A DNA stretch of 7,892 nt, taken from the NCBI GenBank assembly GCA_019114585.1, contig DXFE01000079.1:1-7892 (forward strand), read 5' to 3'. A program made the translations under genes and the position numbers. Position 1 is the first letter of the stretch. Every line of letters starts with the position of its first letter. Shown here in pieces: positions 1 through 6,096 of this stretch. The notes below the pieces were generated by a model. It did no database searches. It saw nothing but the letters and a program-made list of their open reading frames with translations, and was not told the origin of the DNA. The DNA comes from Gemmiger_A avium (GTDB lineage: Bacteria > Bacillota > Clostridia > Oscillospirales > Ruminococcaceae).

Positions 1-467
1 TTCGCGCCGTCGGTGGCGATCTTCTTGACCTCTTCCTTGCTCTTCTTGAACACCTGCTCCCGCTGGGCCACGCTGGTGGAGTTGTAGAAGTGGATGACCG
101 CGCTGGGCGCGCCCTTCACCGCCTCAAAGGTCTTGCGGATGATGTGGTCGCGGCACTGGGTCAGCACCTGAACGGTCACATCGTCCGGGATCATGTCCCG
201 CTCGATCAGGGTGCGCAGAAATTCAAACTCGGTCTCGCTGGCGGCGGGGAAGCCCACCTCGATCTCCTTGAAGCCGATCTTCACCAGCAGGTTGAAGAAC
301 TCCAGCTTTTCTTCCAGGCTCATGGGCACGATCAGGCTCTGGTTGCCGTCCCGCAGATCCACGCTGCACCAGGCCGGGGCTTTTTCAATGTGATCCTTGT
401 GTACCCAGCGGTACTCGGTCTTGGGCGGGTTGTAGTAGCCAATGTGATACTTCGTTACGTCCATCAT
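1..467 (-). CDS. leuA: 2-isopropylmalate synthase, N-terminal part (cut by left edge)
   Basis: Catalyses the first committed step of leucine synthesis, condensing acetyl-CoA with 2-oxoisovalerate in the cytoplasm. Only the first 155 codons are in the window; the gene continues past position 1. The translation shows the family hallmarks: RDGNQ at residues 39-43 (start of the TIM-barrel active site; its Asp binds the divalent metal), the GFKEIEVGFPAASETEF segment at about 64-82 and HFYNSTS at about 131-137. The RDGNQ variant (rather than RDGEQ) and the N-terminal lead-in with PAWCSVDLRDGNQ point to the longer LeuA class found in actinobacteria and some Firmicutes. Two adjacent ATG codons exist (467 and 464). 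I chose 467 because an AAGGAG site at 478-483 sits 10 bases upstream. A T-box leader with a Leu specifier lies directly upstream and independently supports a leucine function. The metabolic role is secure; the subclass is less so. Confidence 0.95.
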   Translation of the reverse strand, partial: MMDVTKYHIGYYNPPKTEYRWVHKDHIEKAPAWCSVDLRDGNQSLIVPMSLEEKLEFFNLLVKIGFKEIEVGFPAASETEFEFLRTLIERDMIPDDVTVQVLTQCRDHIIRKTFEAVKGAPSAVIHFYNSTSVAQREQVFKKSKEEVKKIATDGA

Positions 468-521
468 GGTGCATTCTCTCCTTTTTCTGTGCGATGTGCG
501 GCGTGCCGAAAGCCGGGTACG

Positions 522-572
522 AAAAAAGCCCCCGTCTCCCGAAGAACGCCTGGTCCTTCGAGAGACGAGAGC
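522..572 (-). terminator. Intrinsic terminator of the leuA T-box leader
   Basis: On the minus strand, the arms at 559-572 and 528-541 form a 14-base-pair stem with three G-U wobbles and an 18-base loop, followed directly by six Us (522-527). The 5' arm overlaps the bases needed for the T-box antiterminator, so the two structures exclude each other. It lies about 55 bases upstream of the leuA start. Confidence 0.92.
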
Positions 573-845
573 CTGTAAATTCTACAAAGGCGCCCGCGGT
601 ACCACTCTCATTGCCCCTGCAAAGGGGCCGCTCGGCATGGTCGGCCGGAAATAAATACGGCGAACCACTCCCCCTGTAACGGTGGGGTTCCGTCACGGCC
701 TACTGCCCACAGAAAGGGTTCAGCCATGCTGCTCGGGAGCCAGTACACAGAAAACCCGCCGCTGCCTTGCACCTGCCGGCAGCTCTCTGCAGGTCGGGCC
801 GATCCTGCTTTATCTCCGTCCACGCATTTGGATTGTTCAATGCAA
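522..845 (-). promoter_or_regulatory. T-box riboswitch leader, leucine specifier (controls leuA)
   Basis: Reading the minus strand, the transcript contains the invariant T-box core UGGUACCGCG (positions 595-604, reverse complement), which base-pairs with the NCCA end of uncharged tRNA. Stem I is visible: a GGAGAUAAAG-like start near 810-820, the AGAGAG bulge near 783-788, and a distal GCUGCC/GGCAGC stem (778-783 with 761-766) closed by a loop carrying the conserved GGUGCAA. The likely specifier is CUC (Leu) at 737-739, followed by CCGAGC as usual for this position. A small stem III (GCCCC/GGGGC, 613-628) precedes the antiterminator. The antiterminator GAGAG next to the T-box can pair with the 5' arm of the terminator at 559-572. 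Uncharged tRNA-Leu should stabilise the antiterminator and switch leuA on. The specifier assignment is by eye; the 5' limit is approximate. Confidence 0.93.
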
Positions 846-847
846 TG

Positions 848-876
848 ATTTTACCCGATAAAGCGGCGCTTGTCAA
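848..876 (-). promoter_or_regulatory. Sigma-A promoter for the leuA T-box transcript
   Basis: On the minus strand a perfect TTGACA (871-876) is followed after 17 bases by TAAAAT (848-853). Transcription should start near 840-842, a few bases upstream of the T-box stem I, which fits a T-box leader. Seen directly; promoter activity is inferred. Confidence 0.85.
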
Positions 877-919
877 GCCCTTTTGTGCGGCGTTTGTACC
901 GGAGCCGGAGCGGCACCGG

Positions 920-947
920 GGAACATTTTTGTAGAAATCGGAACATT
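920..947. repeat. Short direct repeat GGAACATT with 20-base period, possible operator
   Basis: GGAACATT occurs at 920-927 and again at 940-947, exactly 20 bases apart (about two helical turns). It lies in the otherwise featureless stretch between the two divergent promoters, about 34 bases upstream of the cobalamin-operon -35 and about 44 bases upstream of the leuA -35. The second copy extends to GGAACATTCC, an imperfect palindrome. The spacing suits a DNA-binding protein contacting the same face of the helix, but no known regulator motif is recognised and chance is possible. Confidence 0.35.
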
Positions 948-980
948 CCGGTGGTTTTTTGTCCGGATAGGCACAGGCTC

Positions 981-1010
981 TTGACGGAAGCCCCCGCATC
1001 GTGCTACTGT
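981..1010 (+). promoter_or_regulatory. Promoter of the cobalamin operon (extended -10)
   Basis: TTGACG (981-986) is followed after 18 bases by TACTGT (1005-1010), and a TG dinucleotide at 1002-1003 one base before the -10 makes it an extended -10 element. Transcription would start around 1016-1018, just before the riboswitch P1 helix at 1025. It is weaker in the -10 than the divergent leuA promoter. Confidence 0.7.
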
Positions 1011-1024
1011 TTAGGAAACAAAGA

Positions 1025-1216
1025 TTGCAGGGTGCCTGCCGCCGCAAGGCGGCCGGGAGAATAGGGAAACAGGTGCAAGACCTGTGCGGGACCGCCGCCG
1101 TAACGGCCTGGTTCCGGCTTGTGCCGCCTTATAAGGTAAGGCGGCCGTCACTGTGGGTACACACGGGAAGACGAAGCCGGGGCTGACAGGCCGCAGCCGG
1201 AAGACCTGCCCTGCAA
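1025..1216 (+). promoter_or_regulatory. Cobalamin riboswitch aptamer (AdoCbl type)
   Basis: The leader shows the conserved cobalamin-aptamer blocks in order: GGTGCC (1031-1036), the core GAATAGGGAA with following GGTGCAAGACC (about 1059-1082), CCGCCGCCGTAAC (about 1092-1104), a TCACTG B12-box-like element (1148-1153), GGGAAG (1165-1170) and the closing GGAAGACCTGCC (about 1199-1210). A perfect 8-base-pair P1 helix, TTGCAGGG (1025-1032) with CCCTGCAA (1209-1216), delimits the domain. It binds a corrinoid and should repress the downstream cobalt-import and corrin-synthesis genes when cobalamin is plentiful. The presence of the J6/3-type core and B12 box argues for the classical class; which corrinoid is preferred cannot be read from sequence. 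Confidence 0.95.
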
Positions 1217-1392
1217 CGTATACTGCCGGAAGGGCAGGGGGCGCGGGGCGGACGGACAAAACGTATGCCGCGCAAAAACCAGGGTGCGCCGTTTTAAGGA
1301 CGCTTTGTTTACCAGGCCTTTTCCATTGTATGTGGAAAAGGCCTTTCCTTTTTGGCGCGACACACAAAAACGGACCCACAGGAGGGACCAGT
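1217..1392 (+). promoter_or_regulatory. Riboswitch expression platform and cbiM leader
   Basis: This gene-free stretch joins the aptamer to cbiM. It contains a small hairpin CTGCC-GGAAG-GGCAG (about 1223-1237) positioned like the regulatory kissing-loop hairpin of cobalamin riboswitches. It also holds a possible longer hairpin in which AAAACG and GCGC (about 1257-1274) pair with GCGC and CGTTTT (about 1287-1296). ACGTAT occurs twice (1216-1221 and 1260-1265). The intrinsic terminator at 1314-1353 follows, then a strong GGAGGG ribosome-binding site at 1381-1386, 6 bases before the cbiM ATG. The antiterminator partner was not identified with certainty. Confidence 0.7.
1314..1353 (+). terminator. 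Intrinsic terminator of the cobalamin riboswitch
   Basis: A perfect 12-base-pair stem, AGGCCTTTTCCA (1314-1325) with its complement at 1333-1344, carries a 7-base loop and is followed by a U-rich run (1345-1353, TTCCTTTTT). It sits 40 bases upstream of cbiM, so the riboswitch most likely acts by transcription attenuation rather than by hiding the ribosome-binding site, which lies outside the hairpin. Confidence 0.92.
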
Positions 1393-2139
1393 ATGACAAG
1401 ACAGGAAAAACGATTCATGGCGCTTTCCCTGGCGGCGGCGGGTGTGCTGATTGTACCGCAGTATGCCCACGCTATGCACATCATGGAAGGCTATCTGCCC
1501 CCCGTATTCTGCATCGCATGGGGGGCCATCTGCCTGCCGTTTCTGGCGGCGGGCGTGATCCGGCTGAAAAAGGCCGCTAAGCAGCAGATGCTGCTGCTGG
1601 CCATGGCCGGGGCATTTATCTTTGTGGTATCGTCGCTGAAGATCCCGTCGGTATTCGGCAGCTGCAGCCACATGACCGGCACCGGCCTGGCGGCCATTCT
1701 GTTCGGGCCTGCCAGCGCCACCGTGCTGGGGCTGGTGGTGCTGGTGTTCCAGGCGCTGCTGCTGGCCCATGGCGGGCTTACCACCCTGGGCGCGAACACC
1801 TTCAGCATGGCGGTGGCCGGGCCTCTGGCCGCCTGGGGCATCTACAAGCTCTGCCGCCGGCTGCGCGCCGGGCGCAAAGTGTCCATCTTCCTGGCCGCCG
1901 CGCTGGGCGACCTGCTTACCTATTGTGTCACCAGCCTGCAGCTGGCGCTGGCCTATCCCGCTGCCGAGGGCGGCGTGCTGGGCAGCGCGGTGCAGTTCCT
2001 GGGTGTGTTTGCCCCCACCCAGCTGCCCCTGGCCATCATCGAGGGCATCCTGACCGTGCTGGTCATCATGGGCCTGGAAAGCTGCGCGGCCCCGGAGCTG
2101 CGCCAGATCGGTTTTTTGGAGGAGGTGCGCCATGACTAA
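1393..2139 (+). CDS. cbiM: Cobalt ECF transporter, substrate-binding membrane protein CbiM
   Basis: CbiM is the metal-binding S component of the CbiMNQO cobalt importer. The 248-residue product starts with a signal peptide (about 1-27, ending AHA), so the mature protein would begin MHIMEGYLPP; in this family the free N-terminal Met-His binds the metal ion. The conserved metal-site segment follows as KIPSVFGSCSHMTGTGL (residues 83-99, His93 being about residue 66 of the mature form), then HGGLTTLGANTFSMAVAGP. Several hydrophobic segments follow, and the length is normal. The start at 1393 is fixed by GGAGGG six bases upstream; a longer in-frame reading back to 1153 would run through the riboswitch and is rejected. 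The stop overlaps cbiN by 8 bases. Control is by the upstream cobalamin riboswitch. The family usually reads SHPTGTG where this protein has SHMTGTG. Cobalt rather than nickel is inferred from the context. Confidence 0.96.
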   Translation: MTRQEKRFMALSLAAAGVLIVPQYAHAMHIMEGYLPPVFCIAWGAICLPFLAAGVIRLKKAAKQQMLLLAMAGAFIFVVSSLKIPSVFGSCSHMTGTGLAAILFGPASATVLGLVVLVFQALLLAHGGLTTLGANTFSMAVAGPLAAWGIYKLCRRLRAGRKVSIFLAAALGDLLTYCVTSLQLALAYPAAEGGVLGSAVQFLGVFAPTQLPLAIIEGILTVLVIMGLESCAAPELRQIGFLEEVRHD

Positions 2140-2449
2140 GAACATCAAAACCGCCCTGATCCTGATTCTGATCGTGGTGGTCATGACCGTGCTGCCCTTT
2201 GCGGTGGCCCGGGGCGCGGAGTTCGGCGGCACCGATGACGCGGGCAGCCAGATGGTAAACGAGATCCGGGGCGAGGAATACGAGCCCTGGTTCACCCCGC
2301 CGCTGGAAACCGCCCTGGGGGGCGAGCTGCCCGGTGAAATTGAGAGCCTGCTGTTCTGTTTGCAGACCGGTATCGGCGTAGGCATCCTGGCCTTTGGCTT
2401 TGGCTACTACACCGCCCGCAAGAAATATGCGCCGGATTCCGATTCCTGA
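2132..2449 (+). CDS. cbiN: Cobalt ECF transporter accessory subunit CbiN
   Basis: CbiN is the small membrane subunit that associates with CbiM and helps load cobalt. The 105-residue product has the family layout: a first membrane segment (about 8-26), an extracytoplasmic loop containing AEFGGTDDAG (29-38) and EPWFTPPLE (51-59), the signature PGEIESLLFCLQTGIGVG (67-84) leading into the second membrane segment, and a short charged tail. The start ATG lies 8 bases inside the end of cbiM and is preceded by GGAGGAGGT (about 2118-2126). Length is typical. Its presence supports cobalt rather than nickel as the cargo, because nickel systems usually carry NikN or NikL instead. Confidence 0.95.
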   Translation: MTKNIKTALILILIVVVMTVLPFAVARGAEFGGTDDAGSQMVNEIRGEEYEPWFTPPLETALGGELPGEIESLLFCLQTGIGVGILAFGFGYYTARKKYAPDSDS

Positions 2450-3356
2450 GCCGATGAGCCTGCTGGCCGGGGTGCTGGCGGCGCTGGTGGGCGCCAGCCT
2501 GCTGGCGGGCAGCCTGCCCCGGCCCTGGACGGCGGGCCTGTCGGTGGCGCTGGGGCTGGCCCTGGCGCTGGGCGGCCACAGCCACGGCGCCGCCGCCCAT
2601 ATCGACCGGCTGGCCCATACCTCCCGCTGGGCGGGGCTGAACGCGGGGCTGAAAACCGCGGGCTGCTGCGTGCTGCTGATCCTGACCCTGTGCTGCCGCA
2701 CCCCCTGGCCGCCGCTGGGGCTGTTTGTATATACCGCCCTGCTGTGCATGGCCGGGGGCGCGGGGGTACGCCGGTATCTGGGGCTGCTGGCATTGCCGGC
2801 AGCCTTTCTGTTGCTCAGTGCCGCGGCGCTGCTCTGGCACTGGGCCCCGGCCCCCGGCGGGCTGGTCAGCGTGCCTTTCTTTGGCGGCTGGCTGGTGCTG
2901 GACGCGGCGGCGCAGGCCACGGCCCGCCTGGTGGTAGCCCGGGCGCTGGGCGCGCTGGGCTGCCTGTATTGGCTGAGCCTGTCCACCCCGCTGCCGGAGG
3001 TGCTGGAGGTGCTGCGCCGGGTGCATGTGCCCGGGCCGGTGCTGGACCTGGCGGTGCTGATCTACCGGTATATCTTCGTCATGCTGGACACCGCCGCCCG
3101 GATGCATATCTCCGCCGCCAGCCGGCTGGGGTATGAGGGAGCGGGCCGCAGCCTGCGCACCACCGGCCTTGTGTATGCCAACCTGCTGGGACGCAGCTTC
3201 GGCCGGGCGCGGGTCTGCCAGCAGGCCATGGAAAGCCGCGGCTGGGAAGGGGATATCCGCTTCCTTGTGCGCCCAAAGCCGGTGCGGGCGGCCCACCTGA
3301 TCCCGTTTGCCGCCCCGGCAGCGGCGATGCTGCTGGCACTCTGGCTGGGCGGCTGA
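2427..3356 (+). CDS. cbiQ: Cobalt ECF transporter transmembrane (T) component CbiQ
   Basis: CbiQ is the energy-coupling membrane protein linking CbiM to the CbiO ATPases. From ATG 2427 it is 309 residues. The family core begins at HIDRLAHTSRW (58-68), followed by hydrophobic membrane segments and the cytoplasmic coupling region with AASRLGY (230-236) and the Ala-x-x-x-Arg-Gly-type motif AMESRGWEG (267-275) that contacts the ATPase; a last hydrophobic segment ends the protein. The odd part is the N-terminus: in most CbiQ proteins the IDR...SRW motif is near residue 10, whereas here about 57 residues precede it, including hydrophobic stretches (about 12-30 and 36-49) and GHSHGAAAH. The start is uncertain: ATG 2427 overlaps cbiN by 23 bases, ATG 2454 lies just after its stop, GTG 2544 is a later option, and none has a good Shine-Dalgarno site. 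Translational coupling from cbiN is likely. Confidence 0.9.
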   Translation: MRRIPIPEPMSLLAGVLAALVGASLLAGSLPRPWTAGLSVALGLALALGGHSHGAAAHIDRLAHTSRWAGLNAGLKTAGCCVLLILTLCCRTPWPPLGLFVYTALLCMAGGAGVRRYLGLLALPAAFLLLSAAALLWHWAPAPGGLVSVPFFGGWLVLDAAAQATARLVVARALGALGCLYWLSLSTPLPEVLEVLRRVHVPGPVLDLAVLIYRYIFVMLDTAARMHISAASRLGYEGAGRSLRTTGLVYANLLGRSFGRARVCQQAMESRGWEGDIRFLVRPKPVRAAHLIPFAAPAAAMLLALWLGG

Positions 3357-3372
3357 GAGAGGAGAACCATTT

Positions 3373-4194
3373 TTGCAGGAACTGTTGCGATTTGAGGATG
3401 TGTCCTACGCCTACGAGCCCGGCCGGGACGCGCTGCAGGGGCTGACCGTTTCGGTGGCCGCCGGGGAGCGCGTGGCGGTGCTGGGCAATAACGGCGCGGG
3501 CAAGTCCACCTTTTTTCTGCTGGCCAACGGGGTGTTGCAGCCCCGGGCCGGGCAGGTCATATTCGAGGGGGTGCCGGTGCGCCGGGCAGCGGATCTGAAC
3601 CGTCTGCGCCGGGGCGTGGGCCTGGTGTTCCAGGATCCGGACGTGCAGCTGCTGGCGGGCACCGTGGAGCAGGAGGTCAGCTTTGGCCCCATGAACCTGC
3701 GCCTGCCCGAGGACGAGGTGGCCCGCCGGGTGGACGAGGCGCTGGCAGCGTTCGGGCTGGAGGCTTACCGGCAGCGGGCGCCTCAGTACCTGTCCGGCGG
3801 GGAGAAAAAGCGGGTGACCCTGGCCGATGTGCTGGCCATGGACCCCCGGCTTCTGCTGCTGGACGAGCCCGCCGCCAGCCTGGACCCGGCACACGCCCGC
3901 CTGCTGGAACAGAACCTGGCCCGGCTGAGCGGCCAGGGGCTGGCGCTGGTGGTGGCCACCCACGATGTAGACTTTGCCTGGCGCTGGGCCGAGCGGGTGC
4001 TGCTGTTCCACAACGGGCAGCTGGCCGCCGACGGCACGCCGGAAACCATATTTGCCGACCGCACATTGCTGGCTACCTGCGGCCTGGAACAGCCGGTGCT
4101 GTTCCGGGCGGGGCGGGCGCTGGGGCTGAACCCCCTGCCCCGCACGGTGGAGCAGCTGGAACAGGCCGTGGGGCCGAAAGGAGACGCAGGATGA
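3373..4194 (+). CDS. cbiO: Cobalt ECF transporter ATPase CbiO
   Basis: CbiO is the cytoplasmic ATP-hydrolysing subunit powering cobalt uptake. The 273-residue product contains all ABC ATPase motifs: Walker A GNNGAGKST (38-46), Q-loop in VFQDPD (Gln87), signature LSGGEKKR (140-147), Walker B LLLLDEP (160-166, catalytic Glu165), D-loop SLD (169-171) and switch His197 in ATHD. The FQDPDVQL stretch and the C-terminal tail after residue 215 are usual for ECF-type ATPases. No in-frame ATG lies near the expected N-terminus. I chose TTG 3373 because AGGAGA lies about 9-10 bases upstream and the protein then begins MQELLRFEDVSYAY, as the family does; an upstream ATG at 3307 lies inside cbiQ and would add unrelated residues. 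The gap after cbiQ is 16 bases. The gene overlaps cbiK by 4 bases (ATGA). Confidence 0.95.
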   Translation: MQELLRFEDVSYAYEPGRDALQGLTVSVAAGERVAVLGNNGAGKSTFFLLANGVLQPRAGQVIFEGVPVRRAADLNRLRRGVGLVFQDPDVQLLAGTVEQEVSFGPMNLRLPEDEVARRVDEALAAFGLEAYRQRAPQYLSGGEKKRVTLADVLAMDPRLLLLDEPAASLDPAHARLLEQNLARLSGQGLALVVATHDVDFAWRWAERVLLFHNGQLAADGTPETIFADRTLLATCGLEQPVLFRAGRALGLNPLPRTVEQLEQAVGPKGDAG

Positions 4195-4967
4195 AACAAG
4201 CACTGATCGCTGTCAGCTTCGGCAGCAGCGTGGCCCGCGCCCGGGAGGAGATCGGGGCCGCGGAGGCGGCACTGGCCGCCGCCGCCCCGGGGTATACCTT
4301 CCGCCGGGCCTATACCAGCCCCACCATCCGGCGGATCCTGGCCGCCCGGGGCGAACCGGTGGACAGCCTGCCCGAGGCGCTGGACCGGCTGGCGGAGGAA
4401 GGCTTTGAACGGGTACTGGTGCAGCCCACCCACCTGCTGTACGGCTACGAATACGAGGCTATCCGGGAACAGGTACAGGCGGTATCCGGCCGGTTTGAAA
4501 CCCTGAAACTGGGCCGCCCGCTCATGGCGGACGACGCGGCGCTGCGGGCGCTGGCTGCCTGCGTGACCGAAAGCTATCCCATAGAAGAGGGCCAGGCGCT
4601 GGTGCTCATGGGGCACGGCACCGCCCATTTTGCCAATATGGTCTACCCGGCGCTGCAGACGGCGATCCGCCTGCAGGGGGCGGGCCGGGTCTATGTGGGC
4701 ACGGTGGAGGGCTGGCCGGGCTTTGACGAGGTGCTGGCCCAGCTGCAGGCCGACGGGATCGCCCGGGTGCAGCTGGCCCCCTTTATGCTGGTGGCCGGGG
4801 ACCACGCCCTCAACGATATGGCCGGCGAGGAGCCGGACAGCTGGAAAAGCCGTCTTGCCGCGGCGGGCATCCAAGCCCGCTGCCATATGCAGGGCCTGGC
4901 CCGGCTGGCAGCGGTGCGGGCACTGTACGCCGCCCGGCTGGAGGAGCTGATGCGCGATGGCCTTTGA
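4191..4967 (+). CDS. cbiK: Sirohydrochlorin cobaltochelatase CbiK
   Basis: CbiK inserts cobalt into sirohydrochlorin (factor II), the entry step of the oxygen-independent cobalamin pathway; no ATP is needed. The 258-residue product matches the CbiK family length, with the N-terminal ALIAVSFGSS strand, LVQPTHLLYGYEY (76-88), the GHGTAHFAN block (141-149), VGTVEGWPG (169-177) and APFMLVAGDHALNDMAGEE (196-214). His142, Glu173 and His205 line up with the three metal-binding residues known in the Salmonella enzyme (His145, Glu175, His207). There is no signal peptide, so it should be cytoplasmic, unlike exported relatives. Its ATG lies in the last codons of cbiO (ATGA overlap), with AAAGGAG just upstream, and it overlaps cbiD by 11 bases. 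The position between importer and corrin enzymes suggests that imported cobalt is used here. Confidence 0.96.
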   Translation: MKQALIAVSFGSSVARAREEIGAAEAALAAAAPGYTFRRAYTSPTIRRILAARGEPVDSLPEALDRLAEEGFERVLVQPTHLLYGYEYEAIREQVQAVSGRFETLKLGRPLMADDAALRALAACVTESYPIEEGQALVLMGHGTAHFANMVYPALQTAIRLQGAGRVYVGTVEGWPGFDEVLAQLQADGIARVQLAPFMLVAGDHALNDMAGEEPDSWKSRLAAAGIQARCHMQGLARLAAVRALYAARLEELMRDGL

Positions 4968-6096
4968 ACACTACGTGCGCAGCGGGGACAAGCTGCTGCG
5001 CTGCGGCTATACCACCGGCAGCTGCGCGGCGCTGGCGGCGGCGGGCGCGGCCCGGCTGCTGCTTACCGGCGTCGCGCCGGAAAAATTTTCCCTGCTCACA
5101 CCTGCGGGCCTGACGGTAACGGTTCGGCCCGCCTGGTGCGGGATGGAGGGAACGGAAGCGGTCTGCGCTGTGGTCAAGGACGGCGGGGACGACCCGGACG
5201 CCACCCATGGCGCGCTGATCGAAGCCCGGGTAGCCCGGGCAGCCGGGGCGGACATCACCATTGACGGCGGCCCCGGCGTGGGCCGCGTGACCCTGCCCGG
5301 TCTGGATCAGCCCCCCGGCGCGGCGGCCATCAACCGGGTGCCCCGGGCGATGATCGCCGCCGAGGTGGAGGCGGTGCGCGCCGCCTGCGGCGAAACGGGC
5401 GGCCTGGCAGTGACCATCTGTGTGCCCGGGGGGGAGCAGCTGGCCCAAAAGACCTTCAACCCCCATATGGGCATTGTGGGCGGCATCTCGATCCTGGGCA
5501 CCACCGGCATTGTGGAACCCATGAGCGAACGGGCGCTGCTGGACACCATCGCCCTGGATCTGCGGCAGGCGGCCGCCCGGGGAGAAAGCCGGGTGATTTT
5601 GACCCCCGGCCATTACGGGGAAGCCTTTCTGCAGGCTTTGGGCCCGGCCCCGGTGCCGGTGGTCTGCTGCTCCAACTTTATCGGGGACGCGCTGGACGAG
5701 GCGGCGGTGCAGGGCTTTACCCAGGTGCTGCTGGTGGGCCACGCGGGCAAGCTGGTCAAGCTGGCGGGCAGCGTGATGAACACCCACAGCCGCACCGCCG
5801 ATTGCCGGGCCGAGCTGCTCTGCGCCCACGCCGCCGTCTGCGGCGCGGATACCGAAACCTGCCGGGCGCTGCTGGCAACCCCCACCGTGGACGCGGCGCT
5901 GGAGGTGCTGGACAAAGCGGGTCTGCGCGGCCCGGTGCTGGCCAGCCTGCTGGAAGCCATCCAGCAGCGGCTTGCCCGCCGCGCCGGCGGCGCCTATCAG
6001 ATCGGAGCGGCACTTTTCACCAATCAATACGGCCTGCTGGGCATGACCGCGGGCGCAAAGGAGATCGTACAGGCATGGAACATGAAACTGCAATGA
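4957..6096 (+). CDS. cbiD: Cobalt-precorrin-5B C1-methyltransferase CbiD
   Basis: CbiD adds the C1 methyl group from S-adenosylmethionine to cobalt-precorrin-5B in the anaerobic pathway. The 379-residue product has the normal length and the clear family blocks: RCGYTTGSCAA (15-25), AVVKDGGDDPDATHG (71-85), GGPGVGRVTLPGL (104-116), AINRVPRAMI (124-133), FNPHMGIVGGISILGTTGIVEPMS in the middle, and a glycine-rich HAGKLVKLAGSVMNTHS segment later on. The start ATG lies 11 bases inside cbiK and is preceded by GGAGGAGCTGA. The end overlaps the alternative start of cbiL through an ATGA. CbiD is specific to the cobalt-early route, which together with CbiK marks this as anaerobic synthesis. Confidence 0.96.
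   Translation: MAFEHYVRSGDKLLRCGYTTGSCAALAAAGAARLLLTGVAPEKFSLLTPAGLTVTVRPAWCGMEGTEAVCAVVKDGGDDPDATHGALIEARVARAAGADITIDGGPGVGRVTLPGLDQPPGAAAINRVPRAMIAAEVEAVRAACGETGGLAVTICVPGGEQLAQKTFNPHMGIVGGISILGTTGIVEPMSERALLDTIALDLRQAAARGESRVILTPGHYGEAFLQALGPAPVPVVCCSNFIGDALDEAAVQGFTQVLLVGHAGKLVKLAGSVMNTHSRTADCRAELLCAHAAVCGADTETCRALLATPTVDAALEVLDKAGLRGPVLASLLEAIQQRLARRAGGAYQIGAALFTNQYGLLGMTAGAKEIVQAWNMKLQ

Noticed and set aside
90..578. Plus-strand 162-residue open frame near the left edge
   Set aside because: It lies opposite leuA and the T-box terminator; the minus strand shows genuine LeuA motifs.
940..960. Possible terminator (CGGAA/TTCCG hairpin followed by GTGGTTTTTT)
   Set aside because: The hairpin has only a two-base loop, is short and is separated from the T-run by GTGG. 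No transcript is known to end here, because both neighbours point away.
870..1064. Small open frames across the divergent intergenic region
   Set aside because: They overlap promoters and the riboswitch aptamer, lack ribosome-binding sites and give no recognisable protein.
1153..1392. 80-residue N-terminal extension of CbiM in the same frame
   Set aside because: It would be translated from the riboswitch and terminator. The ATG at 1393 has a strong ribosome-binding site and is followed by a proper signal peptide.
3307..3372. Upstream ATG start for CbiO
   Set aside because: It lies within the 3' end of cbiQ and adds an Arg/Trp/Cys-rich stretch not expected in CbiO; the TTG at 3373 has a well-placed AGGAGA.
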